Shown one piece after another: positions 6,822 to 16,801 of a stretch of 54,522 nucleotides of DNA (positions within the stretch are counted from its first letter, which is position 1; every line of letters starts with the position of its first letter). The DNA is from a virus. The notes below the pieces were generated by a model. It saw only the letters and a program-made list of their open reading frames with translations. It ran no database searches and was not told where the DNA came from. The position numbers and the translations under genes were made by a program. The stretch lies in the IMG/VR virus record IMGVR_UViG_3300020395_000014, positions 1-54,522 of that record; one strand, 5' to 3'.

Positions 6822-8327
6822 ATGTCAGATAGAAATACTAAAAGGGTACATACCTCATTAAATATTACTTCTAAAAGTCTACGAAAGATAAGTGAGACTA
6901 CTTCTAATCTTTCTCAAGGTCTTGTTAAATCAATTAGAGTGACAAGAGGTATTGTACAAAAAACTAAGTCTCATAATGAATATAAAAGGACTTTAATTGG
7001 AAGAGATGATACTTTTTTTAGGAGAAGAAGAGAAGCTGTTTTAAGAAAGGATAGAGAGGATATTATAGAAGCAGGTAAAGTTGGTGGTCCTATGAGGATG
7101 CAGGGAAAAATACCTACTTCTAGTACAAGAGGATTTTTGGGAAGAGTACTTAATTTGTTTGGTGTTGTTTTAATAGGTTGGATGGTGAGAACATTGCCAG
7201 AGTTGATTAAGAAGACAAATAAGTTTATTAAAACTATAAAGGATGCAGCTACAACTCTTAGTAATTGGATAGAATCTGTTGGTAGTAATATAACTGCTTT
7301 TACGAATGATTTTGGTGAGATATTAAGTGGTGTATTGAGATTAGAATTTACTAAAGAGAATGAAACCATCGAAACTGAGATGGAGGATATAAACAAAAAA
7401 TTTGCATTAATTGATCAGGATCTTAGTTTATCAATGGCAATGTATATGAATCCTAAAATGTATGGTTTGAATTCATTTGATCCTGATGAGATTATGGAAT
7501 CTAATATGGGAGTTAAGCCTGGAAAAAATCAATGGTGGGACTTTCTTGATTTATTTCCTAATCCTCCAAGTAATCCTACTGATGGGGAAATTGAGGAAGA
7601 AGGTGAAGTAGATCCTGATGAAGACGGTACTCTTATTAATAGTGGTGATGAGGAAACTGAAGATAAAGTTAATGTTGAAGTTGATAAAGTTAAAGAATTA
7701 GATCCAAAACAATTAATTGAAGATTCTGATGATGAAAAACTACAACAAGCTAAAAAAGAATCTGGTCTTGATAAAACTCCTGATATAAGAGGATTGGATG
7801 GTAAAGAACTTTCACCTGAAATAAATGCACAGCAAGAAAAGGCATTAGATGCTAGTGGATGGAAAATGTTTAAGAAGGGTGGGTTTATAAAAGGAAAGTC
7901 TCATGAACAAGGTGGAGAAAAGGCATTAGTTGAATCTGGTGAAGGTATTTTAAATAAAGAAACAACTGAAAAGATTGGTGGTGAGGACACTATAAATGCT
8001 TTAAATAGTAAATCTTTTTGGAATATTAAAAGAAATGATAATATAGAATCTACAATAAATAATAAATCTAATGAGGAGCAATTTGCAAGAAGAGATTTAA
8101 AAGTTCAGAATAAAATTAATACTAAAAAGAAGGTGGATTTGCAATTAGCTGAAAGGGTTAAGGTTGATAGGAAAGGTCCAGTTATAATGGTTAGTTCTCA
8201 ACCTTCTTCTGGATCTTCTTCTGCATCTCCTTCTGGTGGATCAAAAACTAAAGTTGTTATGCTTGGTAATAATAAACCTGGCAATTTTATTAAACAAGTT
8301 CAATCTTTACAATACGCATATACTTAA
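6822..8327 (+). CDS. Putative tape-measure / tail structural protein 2 (501 aa)
   Basis: Architecture resembles the preceding protein: a basic helical N-terminus (1-100), then one hydrophobic segment at 105-130 (FLGRVLNLFGVVLIGWMV), then helices. Residues about 230-330 are very acidic. From about residue 353 there is GGFIKGKSHEQGGEKALVE, followed by SGEGILNKETTEKIGG and DTINALN. This G-G-x-x-x-G-x-S/G-H-x-x-G-G…E-x-G-E pattern is common near the C-terminus of phage tape-measure proteins. The tail is Ser/Gly-rich. It may be the second half of a two-gene tape measure, or a partner protein. The gene is 3 bases downstream of the previous one. Confidence 0.58.
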   Translation: MSDRNTKRVHTSLNITSKSLRKISETTSNLSQGLVKSIRVTRGIVQKTKSHNEYKRTLIGRDDTFFRRRREAVLRKDREDIIEAGKVGGPMRMQGKIPTSSTRGFLGRVLNLFGVVLIGWMVRTLPELIKKTNKFIKTIKDAATTLSNWIESVGSNITAFTNDFGEILSGVLRLEFTKENETIETEMEDINKKFALIDQDLSLSMAMYMNPKMYGLNSFDPDEIMESNMGVKPGKNQWWDFLDLFPNPPSNPTDGEIEEEGEVDPDEDGTLINSGDEETEDKVNVEVDKVKELDPKQLIEDSDDEKLQQAKKESGLDKTPDIRGLDGKELSPEINAQQEKALDASGWKMFKKGGFIKGKSHEQGGEKALVESGEGILNKETTEKIGGEDTINALNSKSFWNIKRNDNIESTINNKSNEEQFARRDLKVQNKINTKKKVDLQLAERVKVDRKGPVIMVSSQPSSGSSSASPSGGSKTKVVMLGNNKPGNFIKQVQSLQYAYT

Positions 8328-9638
8328 ATGGCAGCAATAGATAAGTCAATTTATGAAAAAATTATAATAGAGTCAGCAGATCAATCAAAAACTGTTGATA
8401 TTGCTCCAGGTGTTGTTAGTATAGATTATTATGAGGATATTTTTTCACCTACAATTACAGTTAAACTTCAAGTAGTTAATGTTGGTAATGCTATTAAGGA
8501 TGAGAATAATAAATTTCAATCAATATATAATGGATTGCCTTTAAGGGGTGGTGAAAGAATTAGTTTAAAGGTAACTGGTAATACTGATAATAATCCAGGA
8601 TTGGATTTTAGTGAACAGGAGAATTACTTATTTGTTTCCAGTATTACTAATGTTATTTCTACTACAGAAGTTGAAGGATTTACTTTAAATTTAGTCTCTC
8701 GTGAAGCATTGACAAATGAAACTTCAAGAGTTGGTAGAAAGTATCCAGCATCATTAAAAATATCAGAAACTGCAAAGGATATTATAAAAAAATATTTGGC
8801 AACAAATAAAGATACTTATATAGATCCAACTCAAAATCCTTATGGATTTATTGGTAATATGAGAAAACCATTTACAATATTAACTTGGTTAGCATCAAAA
8901 TCTGTACCAGAATCTTCTTCCGAAGATGCTACTGCTGGATATGTTTTCTTTGAAACTAAAAAAGGATATAATTTCAGATCAATAGATGATTTAATATCAT
9001 CTGATCCTTATGAAAATTTATATGTTTTTACTGAAGTTGTACAATCAGTTCCAGATAATGATTTTAAAATTATGAAATATAATACTAATAAGAATCAGAA
9101 TCTTATAGGTAATATGCAAAGAGGTACTTATTGTAGTCAAAGAATGTTTTTTAATCCTTGTAATTTTGAATATACTTCTACAAAAGATGGTAAATTTGAT
9201 TTGGAGAAATATAAAGAAAAAAGTAGTAATCTTGGAAAGGATATAACTTTACCAAAAGTTAATCCTAATTCTGATTTAACTTTGGGTGAAATACCAACGA
9301 GGAATGTAACTGCAGTTTTAGATATTGGAACTATAGAAAAAGGTGTTTCTGTTGATGAAAATGCATCTCCTGCAAGAATACAGTCTCAAGCATTGATGAG
9401 ATATAATACGATTTTGACACAAAATATATCTATGACTATACCATCAAATACTAATCTATGTGCTGGAGATATAATTAGATGTCAATTCCCTAAAGTACAA
9501 ATGGGTACTAAAAAAACTGAAGATAGTGAGCAAACTGGTCTATATATGATTAAGGAACTATGTCATCATTTTGATTCTACTGGATCATATACTTCATTGA
9601 AATTGATTAAAGATACGTTCGGAAAGGCAGAAAAATGA
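8328..9638 (+). CDS. Baseplate hub protein, gp27-like
   Basis: A 436-residue protein whose first half (IDYYEDIFSPTITVKLQVVN, PLRGGERISLKVTG, then LVSREALTNETSRVGRKYP) follows the plan of gp27/late-control-D hub proteins: an initial beta-barrel with 'yyEDifsP.it..l.i.n', then a second barrel. KPFTILTWLASKSVP and GYVFFETKKGYNFRSIDDL match the 'P...i.wl...s......g.~fye...Gf.f.sl..L' segment of that family. T4 gp27 forms the trimeric ring under gp5. The gp5-like gene starts inside its stop (ATGA), so the two are coupled, as expected for hub partners. The family call is from motif order and context. Confidence 0.72.
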   Translation: MAAIDKSIYEKIIIESADQSKTVDIAPGVVSIDYYEDIFSPTITVKLQVVNVGNAIKDENNKFQSIYNGLPLRGGERISLKVTGNTDNNPGLDFSEQENYLFVSSITNVISTTEVEGFTLNLVSREALTNETSRVGRKYPASLKISETAKDIIKKYLATNKDTYIDPTQNPYGFIGNMRKPFTILTWLASKSVPESSSEDATAGYVFFETKKGYNFRSIDDLISSDPYENLYVFTEVVQSVPDNDFKIMKYNTNKNQNLIGNMQRGTYCSQRMFFNPCNFEYTSTKDGKFDLEKYKEKSSNLGKDITLPKVNPNSDLTLGEIPTRNVTAVLDIGTIEKGVSVDENASPARIQSQALMRYNTILTQNISMTIPSNTNLCAGDIIRCQFPKVQMGTKKTEDSEQTGLYMIKELCHHFDSTGSYTSLKLIKDTFGKAEK

Positions 9639-11737
9639 TTGAAGAATCTATTATAAAATCCAATTTTATTGGAAGAGATGGGTATGTTTGGTGGATTGGA
9701 CAGGTTGCACCAGAGAAAGCTCAAGGTGCTCAAATAAATGGATCTGGTTGGGGTAACAGACGTAAAGTTCGTATAATGGGGTATCATCCTCAAAATACTG
9801 TGGAACTTCCTGATGAGGATTTACCTTGGGCAACTGTATTGTTACCAACAACTGCTGGATCTGGTAAAGGTAATAAAGCAACAACTATATCAATATCACC
9901 TGGTGATAATGTTATGGGATTTTTTGCAGATGGTGATGATGCACAACAACCTGTTATAACTGGTGTTTTTGGTAATACATTATATTCTCCAAATGGTGAA
10001 TATGAAAGACCCTTTCAACCATTTACTGGATATACAAGTAAGATAAAAAATGATGGATCTATTGTAATAGCAGATGAGACTAATGAGGAGAATGCTTTAT
10101 CACAAAAATCTCCAAGACATGTATCTACTGATATTGCAAATAAGATTAGTAGTGAAACTGAGAGAGTTGCTTCAGTTGCTGAAGGTAAAACTGTAGTATT
10201 TGGTAGTTCTTCACCAACTTCTAAAATAAGTAAGATAACAAGTGAGGTCGAAGGGCTTGTTAGTGATATTAAAGCGATAAGAAATCCTCTTGGTGAAATT
10301 TCTGATAAGATTCCTCTTAGTAAAGAAGTTGGATCAATAAAAGGTTTAATTGATTCAAAAATTGATGGGGTAACTAGTAAAATAACTGGATTATCAAATG
10401 GGTTAATTGGAGATATGACAGGGGCTCTTTATAAAGATGGAATGGCTCCAGCATTAAATGGTGGGTTAAAGACTTTATATAATGGTGTTTTTGCAACAAC
10501 TTTTGCAGCAACTAAGAGTAGAGCTAGAGCAAAACAAGCAGGAGCAGCAGCACAAGCAGCGATGTTATTACCAGTTCAAGCAATTCAGCAATTTTTACCT
10601 TGTGCAGTACAGAATGTTGCTAATTCAATTGGAGATTCAATTAAAGCATTATTGAAGGGTTTAATTGATAATGTAACAAATTTTGTTTCATGTATTGGAG
10701 AACAATTTGTTGCTGGAATTATGAATAAAATTATTGGGGGATTAACTAATGTATTGGGACCACTTATGGGAGGAGTTTCTAATATTTTAGGTGGTTTTAG
10801 TTTAGGTGGATTTCTTAGATCAAAGGCAGCAGGATTAATTGCTATTGAGAAAGCATTAAAATGTCGTCCAACTTTTAATTATGATGCTTCAAGTAATGAA
10901 TGGGTAATTGGAAAAGGTCCAAAGAGTGCTGTTGGTGTTAGTGTAGATGCTATCATGGAAGCTGCAAATGCTGCCGATGCACTTACTAAAGGTTTAGTTG
11001 ATAAGATTCAGGATCTTAGTATTGCAGGTGGTTCATTAGGAATGTTTGATTTCTTGAATCCAAGTGTATCTGCTCCAGGGTTTAGTAGTGGTCTTGGTAA
11101 ATGTTATGCTGGACCACCATTAAATTGTGCAGGAATAAAGGTTAATATTTTTGGTACTAATGGAAAAGGTGGGATAGGAAAAGCAATTGTTGGTGCTATT
11201 GTTGGTCAAGGTAATCTTGCTACTGGTAGTATTATTGGAGTAGATTTAGTAAGTGGTGGATCTGGTTATAATGCTGCACCATTTATAGAAATAACTGATG
11301 AATGTAGTAATGGATATGGTGCTATAGCAAAGGCAGTTGTTGATTTTGATGAGGATTCTCCTACTTATCAGCAAATAATTGACATTTATATTGTTTCTGA
11401 AGGTGAAAACTATCCTGTTCCTGAAACTGAAACTGGTGAAGATATTGATTATGTTCCTGGTCCTGTTGTTATTCTTGATCCTGGTGTAAAATATGATCCT
11501 GATGATAAAGTTACTGATAATGATGGAAATGAATATACAACTTATATTGACGATAATGGTAGAATAATAAATGTAATTCCACCAGATTCATCAACAACTA
11601 ATATTAAACGGGTTGAAAATCTTCCAGAACTTATTATTTCTACTAAAACTGGTAGAGGTGCTATATTAAAACCAACTCTTAGGAGAAGAGATACTTATCA
11701 GGGTGAAATAAAGCAAGTTATTGATTGTGTGAGCTAA
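9635..11737 (+). CDS. 5: gp5-like baseplate hub protein (OB domain, no lysozyme)
   Basis: Residues about 10-115 are the gp5/VgrG OB-fold: RDGYVWWIGQVAP, NRRKVRIMGYHPQNTVELPD, then EDLPWATVLLPTTAG, comparable to T4 'VRVRIFGVHP…PTEDLPWMSVMVP'. The T4 lysozyme domain and beta-helix do not follow. Instead there is a helical Gly/Ala-rich region (170-420, many hydrophobic stretches) and a C-terminal beta region with SGGSGYNAAPFIEITDEC and further G-x-G-Y repeats (about 535-640). So the hub part is present, but the cell-wall lysozyme is absent and the spike is a separate downstream gene. It overlaps the gp27-like gene by 4 bases. At 700 residues it is longer than T4 gp5 (575). Confidence 0.82.
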   Translation: MIEESIIKSNFIGRDGYVWWIGQVAPEKAQGAQINGSGWGNRRKVRIMGYHPQNTVELPDEDLPWATVLLPTTAGSGKGNKATTISISPGDNVMGFFADGDDAQQPVITGVFGNTLYSPNGEYERPFQPFTGYTSKIKNDGSIVIADETNEENALSQKSPRHVSTDIANKISSETERVASVAEGKTVVFGSSSPTSKISKITSEVEGLVSDIKAIRNPLGEISDKIPLSKEVGSIKGLIDSKIDGVTSKITGLSNGLIGDMTGALYKDGMAPALNGGLKTLYNGVFATTFAATKSRARAKQAGAAAQAAMLLPVQAIQQFLPCAVQNVANSIGDSIKALLKGLIDNVTNFVSCIGEQFVAGIMNKIIGGLTNVLGPLMGGVSNILGGFSLGGFLRSKAAGLIAIEKALKCRPTFNYDASSNEWVIGKGPKSAVGVSVDAIMEAANAADALTKGLVDKIQDLSIAGGSLGMFDFLNPSVSAPGFSSGLGKCYAGPPLNCAGIKVNIFGTNGKGGIGKAIVGAIVGQGNLATGSIIGVDLVSGGSGYNAAPFIEITDECSNGYGAIAKAVVDFDEDSPTYQQIIDIYIVSEGENYPVPETETGEDIDYVPGPVVILDPGVKYDPDDKVTDNDGNEYTTYIDDNGRIINVIPPDSSTTNIKRVENLPELIISTKTGRGAILKPTLRRRDTYQGEIKQVIDCVS

Positions 11738-11745
11738 GATAAATA
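11738..11745 (+). promoter_or_regulatory. Late promoter box (GATAAATA) for the spike gene
   Basis: GATAAATA directly after the gp5-like stop and 22 bases before the ATG at 11768. Confidence 0.68.
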
Positions 11746-11767
11746 CTTAATACTAAGATATTGTAAT

Positions 11768-12430
11768 ATGGCAGAAAGACCAGATCAAAATTGGCAAAAC
11801 CGAGAGTATGTTAATTTCGGACCTGGATTTAGGATTGATACTGGAAATCCTCAGATGGGTTTGAATGGATCTACAGTCTATGACCTTTTTGGTTCTGGTG
11901 CTGATAATAACACTAGTTCTCTTGGAATGACTAATGGTGGATTGTATCACATATACAATGATCAGTGTATTGATATTGTTGGTGGTGCTAAAGCAAAAGA
12001 TGGTGAATGTTGTATTAATATTATTGGTAAGAATGGGGATGTTACCATAACTGCAATGGCAAATGGTCAAGTTAAAATAACTGGTAAAAATATTACAATT
12101 GATGCTGATGAAGATATTAAAATAGATGCTGGAAAAAAGATGACTTTAAAAGCATCGAATGAAATTGAATTGGATACACCTGTTTTAAATACCACTGCTA
12201 TGGCTGGTAATCTTGCTCCTCGTGATGTAACTTTTGGTGGATTGGTCTTTAGTGGTACTGAGGTTGGAACACCTGAGATTGCAAAATCATTTACTGGTGG
12301 TTCTTTTAAAAGTCCATTTAAAGATATGGCAAGTAGTATGGAGAAAATGGCAGCAAATTCTGGTATTAATGCTGCATCTATTGAGAGTGCTGCTTCCAGT
12401 CTTGAGGATAAACTTGGAGGACTTCTATAA
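11768..12430 (+). CDS. Baseplate spike protein with gp5C/VgrG-type beta-helix
   Basis: A 220-residue protein. Residues about 85-140 consist of short alternating strands of the kind 'G-D-V-T-I-T-A', 'G-Q-V-K-I-T-G', 'N-I-T-I-D-A', 'D-I-K-I-D-A', 'K-M-T-L-K-A', the octad-like repeats of the triple-stranded beta-helix in T4 gp5C and VgrG. The N-terminal part has a conserved-looking FGPGFRIDTG and two cysteine-containing stretches (DQCIDIVGG, ECCINIIGK). The C-terminus is Ser/Ala-rich and helical. It would form the membrane-piercing needle that sits on the OB hub protein. Own late promoter; TAATG overlap with the next gene. Confidence 0.78.
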   Translation: MAERPDQNWQNREYVNFGPGFRIDTGNPQMGLNGSTVYDLFGSGADNNTSSLGMTNGGLYHIYNDQCIDIVGGAKAKDGECCINIIGKNGDVTITAMANGQVKITGKNITIDADEDIKIDAGKKMTLKASNEIELDTPVLNTTAMAGNLAPRDVTFGGLVFSGTEVGTPEIAKSFTGGSFKSPFKDMASSMEKMAANSGINAASIESAASSLEDKLGGLL

Positions 12431-15400
12431 TGACTCAGGAAGAGAATTTTGGGGGACTGGATAATTTTAAGGTAGGTAATGTTGCCGAATTTTATAATGA
12501 TGTTCATGTTTATGGAAAATTATATGCTGATTTAGAAGGAACTGCTTCTGGAGGTACAGGAACAGGTGGTGATGGGACATTTATAAATCTTGACGTAGAA
12601 AAGAATATTACTATTGGTGGTGATTTAAGAGTTGAAAATCTTATTGATACCGATTATTTGACAGTAAGACACAGACTTCATGTAGGTGTTGGTGGTACTG
12701 TATTAACAGTTATATCAAAAGGTGAGATAGCTGATGGTGAATATGGTAATAGAGTAGGTATAGGTACTACCCAACCAGATACAAAATTCCAAGTAGGAGA
12801 TAAATCTTTTGTTGTTACTGAAGGTGGTTCTACAGGTATAGGTACTACTCAACCTGATGGAATATTCCAAGTAGGTAATGAATGTTTAACTGTTACTGTT
12901 AACCCGTGTAGAGTCGGAATAGCAACTACAGTACCTGATGGAAGATTTCAAGTTGGATATAGAGAAAAATCGTTTATTGTTGCTTCTGATCCAGTAACTG
13001 GAGTATCTTCGGTAGGTATAGGAACTACTCAACCGTATCAAAGATTCCAAGTTGGAAAATGGGATGACTCTTTTGTTGTTACTGATACTGGTATAGTTGG
13101 TATTGGAAGTACAAATCCTGGTAATATACCTGGATACAATGCTTCGCAAGAAGGTCCGATTAAACTTGATATTGAAGGATCTGTAAAGATTGATAAAAAT
13201 ATTATTGACTCTGCAGATTCTCCAGGTGCAAATGGATGGTATTTAAATCGAGATTCTAATGGAATTAGGTGGGTAAATGCATCTCCTGTAAATCTTGATG
13301 GAATATATGTACAGGATGAGAGTGTTTATTTACCTATTAATGGTACTTCTCAGTTATTCTCGACTATTAATTTTAGACAGGTTAATAGTCTTGGATTAGG
13401 AACTGATACCGTACTTCCTATCCCTGATCCAGAAAATCCAACACAAATTGCAAGAATACAAACTCAAGATTTGTGGGGTCATGTAGGATCTGCTAATGAT
13501 GCACCAATCTATAGGATGACTAAGGTTGGTATTAAAAATGATAATCCAAGTACTGATTTAGATATTTCTGGCACAGTTCATGCAACAGGTGCTGTTGATT
13601 TTGACACTACATTGAATACTGATGGTGCTGTTACATTTAATTCTACATTAGACGTAGATGGTGCTACAACTCTTAATAATACATTAGATGTAGATGGAAT
13701 AGCAACATTTAATGATCTTACAGATTCTACAAGTCCTACTGCTCCTGCTTCCGTTCAAATTGATGGTGGTGTTGGAATAGCAAAGAGATTATTTGTTGGT
13801 GGAGATACTAAAATTGAATCACCAACACAATCCACAACTAAAGACATTGGTGCTCTTGTAGTTGATGGTGGTGTTGGTATTGAGAAAGACGTTAATATTG
13901 GTGGTGATCTTCATATTCATGGTACTACACAATCTCCAACTAAGGATCTTGGTGCTTTAATAGTTGAAGGTGGTGTTGGAATTGAGAAGAACTTAAATGT
14001 TGGACAGAATACAAAACTTATTGGTACTTTAGAATTAGAAAGTTCTTTAATTGATTATAATAATTTAATACCAGATCCTAACGATGCGTCTAATCCAAGA
14101 AAGGATTGGAGATTAACTTCTATTGGTGTTGGTGTATCTTGGAGACCATCTGGTGTTGAAACTGAAAATATTATCTTTGTTACATTGGATGGTGATGATG
14201 ATAATGAGGGGCTATTAGAGGGTGATGCCTTAAGAACTATTGGTAAAGCAGCAGAAAAAGCACAACCAGGAGATACAATTAAAGTTCGTTCTGGTGTATA
14301 TTATGAAGATAATCCGATTGGATTAAGAACAGATGTTACTGTAAAGGGAGAAGATATTAGACTTGTAACAATTATACCTAATAATCCTAATTGGGATGTA
14401 TTCCATGTTAGAAGAGGATGTTTGATTGAAAATCTAAATTTCTCTGGTACATCAGTATCACAAGATAATACGGATTGTGCTGCAGTTGCTTTCCCACCAA
14501 CACAAGCGTATATTAGTGCTGGAGTTTCACCTGCAGCTGTAAGTGGTTTTCTTGATGTTGGTCCTGCAAATGAAGGACCAAGTGGTAGATGGAGATCTCC
14601 ATATATTAGAAACTGTACTAATTTTATGAGTAAGAGTATTGGTATGAGGATCAATGGTCATCATGTTGATGCTTCATTTACTGGAACTAATGATCTTGGA
14701 CAAGATTTAAAGAGTATGGTTTGTGACTCATTTACACAATATAATGAAGCAGGTATTGGTGTTTCTATTTCTAATAATGGATATGCCCAATTAGTTTCTA
14801 TCTTTACGATTGGAAATCAAATAGGTATTGGTTGTACATCTGGTGGGCAATGTGACTTAACAAACTCAAACTCTTCATTTGGTACTTATGGATTAGTTTC
14901 TGACGGTACTAGTGTTGTTGAATTTGATGGTAATTTAAATGCTGATATAAACGGTGAATCTGATATAGTGGTATTAAATCAAGTTAGAGATTTTAATACA
15001 CCCAGACAATTTAGAACTCCATTTGATGGACAAGGTGCTTATTTCCATTTAGATATGAATGATTATCCAGATAGTCCATCTAGTGCATCAATTACCAAAC
15101 CTTTACAATTTATAAGAGGTGTTACTGTTGTTAATGGTGGTAATCCTGGTGATTATGCTGCATCTGCACCTCCTCTTGTTACTGCTACTCTTCCAGAAGG
15201 TCCAGAATCAATTTTTGCTGAGTTTTCTCCTAATGTAAGTGCTGCTGGAACTATTACTTCTGTTGATATTATTGCTAGTGGTAGGAATTTCTTACCAACC
15301 CAAAATGTTGTTTTGAGTATTTCTGGAAATGGATCTGCACAATTAACAGCAGATATGGATCCAATTTTATATACTATTGATGAAGCAACCACAGTTTCTT

Positions 15401-15762
15401 CAGTTACTGGATTATCTACAGTAACTTTTAATGAGTTTATACCTTATAAGGTTAAGTCTACAAGTAAGATGGAATTTGTAAGATTGAGTAGAATTATAAC
15501 CAGTTCACATTCCTTTGAATATATTGGTGCAGGTACGGATATAAATATTGCGAACCCCTTCCAAGGTGGAAAACCAATACCTGAGAATGAAGTTGTTGCT
15601 ATAAACGGTGGACAATGCCCATTCACAAGTACCGATCAGAAAGGTAATTTTAGAATTGGTGATGGTCTAACTATTGACCAGACAACTTCTACTATTAGAG
15701 GAAGAGACTTTAATAGAGCAATACAAGCACAAATGACCCCGTTAATTTTAGCGTTGAGATAA
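12430..15762 (+). CDS. Large baseplate/tail-fibre structural protein (1110 aa) with beta-helix
   Basis: Residues about 107-235 contain four to five repeats of V-G-I-G-T-T-Q-P…F-Q-V-G, a beta unit common in phage fibre proteins. Residues about 330-520 have repeated 'GGVGIEKdvNIGGDL' strands. From about 578 (IIFVTLDGDDDNEG, LRTIGKAAEKAQPGDTIKV, GVYYEDNPI) a right-handed beta-helix of the pectate-lyase/DUF1565 type begins. The C-terminus (SHSFEYIGAGTDINI, GGQCPFTSTDQKGNFRIGDG) is paralogous to a region of the large protein at 42181-47829. It follows the spike gene with a one-base overlap, which suits a baseplate-proximal fibre or wedge-associated protein. No enzymatic site recognised. Confidence 0.68.
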   Translation: MTQEENFGGLDNFKVGNVAEFYNDVHVYGKLYADLEGTASGGTGTGGDGTFINLDVEKNITIGGDLRVENLIDTDYLTVRHRLHVGVGGTVLTVISKGEIADGEYGNRVGIGTTQPDTKFQVGDKSFVVTEGGSTGIGTTQPDGIFQVGNECLTVTVNPCRVGIATTVPDGRFQVGYREKSFIVASDPVTGVSSVGIGTTQPYQRFQVGKWDDSFVVTDTGIVGIGSTNPGNIPGYNASQEGPIKLDIEGSVKIDKNIIDSADSPGANGWYLNRDSNGIRWVNASPVNLDGIYVQDESVYLPINGTSQLFSTINFRQVNSLGLGTDTVLPIPDPENPTQIARIQTQDLWGHVGSANDAPIYRMTKVGIKNDNPSTDLDISGTVHATGAVDFDTTLNTDGAVTFNSTLDVDGATTLNNTLDVDGIATFNDLTDSTSPTAPASVQIDGGVGIAKRLFVGGDTKIESPTQSTTKDIGALVVDGGVGIEKDVNIGGDLHIHGTTQSPTKDLGALIVEGGVGIEKNLNVGQNTKLIGTLELESSLIDYNNLIPDPNDASNPRKDWRLTSIGVGVSWRPSGVETENIIFVTLDGDDDNEGLLEGDALRTIGKAAEKAQPGDTIKVRSGVYYEDNPIGLRTDVTVKGEDIRLVTIIPNNPNWDVFHVRRGCLIENLNFSGTSVSQDNTDCAAVAFPPTQAYISAGVSPAAVSGFLDVGPANEGPSGRWRSPYIRNCTNFMSKSIGMRINGHHVDASFTGTNDLGQDLKSMVCDSFTQYNEAGIGVSISNNGYAQLVSIFTIGNQIGIGCTSGGQCDLTNSNSSFGTYGLVSDGTSVVEFDGNLNADINGESDIVVLNQVRDFNTPRQFRTPFDGQGAYFHLDMNDYPDSPSSASITKPLQFIRGVTVVNGGNPGDYAASAPPLVTATLPEGPESIFAEFSPNVSAAGTITSVDIIASGRNFLPTQNVVLSISGNGSAQLTADMDPILYTIDEATTVSSVTGLSTVTFNEFIPYKVKSTSKMEFVRLSRIITSSHSFEYIGAGTDINIANPFQGGKPIPENEVVAINGGQCPFTSTDQKGNFRIGDGLTIDQTTSTIRGRDFNRAIQAQMTPLILALR

Positions 15763-15763
15763 G

Positions 15764-16801
15764 ATGGCAATAGCACCCGTAAATAAGTTTATTAATATTG
15801 CTGTTCCAGTTTCTCCTGGATTGCAAAAAATATATGAGGTTCCAACTGGTAGTACATCTTTGTTGTTATATGCTCAAGTTGCAAATGTTGGTGTTGGCAT
15901 AACTTACCCAAAAGTTACATTTTTTCAAAGAAGAGAATCAAGAAGTACTGGTAATACAAGAGATGTAAGAATTATACAAGATGCAGAAATACCACCTAAT
16001 GATGCTTTAATATTAGTAGATGGTAGAATAGTTTTAGAAAAAACTCCTATAGTTCTTGATAGGGTTTATATTAAAGGTACTCAACAGAATGTTGGTATAG
16101 TTACTGGTGTTGATTATGATGAACCAACAGGAATTGCTACTGTAATGTGTAAAGAAAATCATGGATTTATTGCTGGAAATGAAGTTACTTTAGGTGGATT
16201 GTATTTTACTTGCTCATCATATTCTGGAATTACAACTAATGTTTTTCCAGACCCTCAACAATCTTATACTGTTGATAGTATAGTTGATAATGTTGGTATA
16301 TCAAGAACATTTTCAATGACTGTTGGAGGAGCAAGTGGTAATCCTCATACTTATAATTCTGCTTTACATAGATTCTCAAGAGCAAATTTTGAAGCAGTTG
16401 AAGTTATAAGTGGTGGTTCTTCTGGGTCTAAATTTAATGTTACTCATGCATTGTATAATGGAGATAATATTGCAAAAACTATGGAGGGTATTACTTTAGC
16501 ACCTGGAGAATTGGTATTGACTATAGGTGCTAATAGTTTATCTAATGGTGATAAAATTAAGATAGTGGATAATTCAGTATTCTTTAGATGCTCTATGGAT
16601 GATTATTATACGGAACATTCTTATCCACGAGATACTGATCCTGCTGGATCATCATCAACATCTACTAATGAACTAACAATTGCTGTTGTTGCTACTAATA
16701 GTAGTATAAGGGTTAATGTTGGTCAGAGTCGTGCTGGTGGATTTGTTGCTCCTTTGGAAATGGAATTAACTGCGAGTGTCTTAGAAAACAGTAATGTCTA
16801 A
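15764..16801 (+). CDS. Virion structural protein of unknown function (345 aa)
   Basis: Begins MAIAPVNKFINIAVPVSPG, with a tube- or jelly-roll-like beta start (YEVPTGSTSLLLYAQVANVG). It then has an interesting middle segment at about 117-165, TGIATVMCKENHGFIAGNEV followed by TLGGLYFTCSSYSG, a module of the 'H-G-F-x-x-G-x-x-V-t-l' type that also appears in the 42181-47829 protein. The C-terminus is beta-rich and Ser/Thr-rich. It lies tightly between two fibre-like genes (2 bases after one, 8-base overlap with the next), so a virion role is likely. No family named. Confidence 0.6.
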   Translation: MAIAPVNKFINIAVPVSPGLQKIYEVPTGSTSLLLYAQVANVGVGITYPKVTFFQRRESRSTGNTRDVRIIQDAEIPPNDALILVDGRIVLEKTPIVLDRVYIKGTQQNVGIVTGVDYDEPTGIATVMCKENHGFIAGNEVTLGGLYFTCSSYSGITTNVFPDPQQSYTVDSIVDNVGISRTFSMTVGGASGNPHTYNSALHRFSRANFEAVEVISGGSSGSKFNVTHALYNGDNIAKTMEGITLAPGELVLTIGANSLSNGDKIKIVDNSVFFRCSMDDYYTEHSYPRDTDPAGSSSTSTNELTIAVVATNSSIRVNVGQSRAGGFVAPLEMELTASVLENSNV

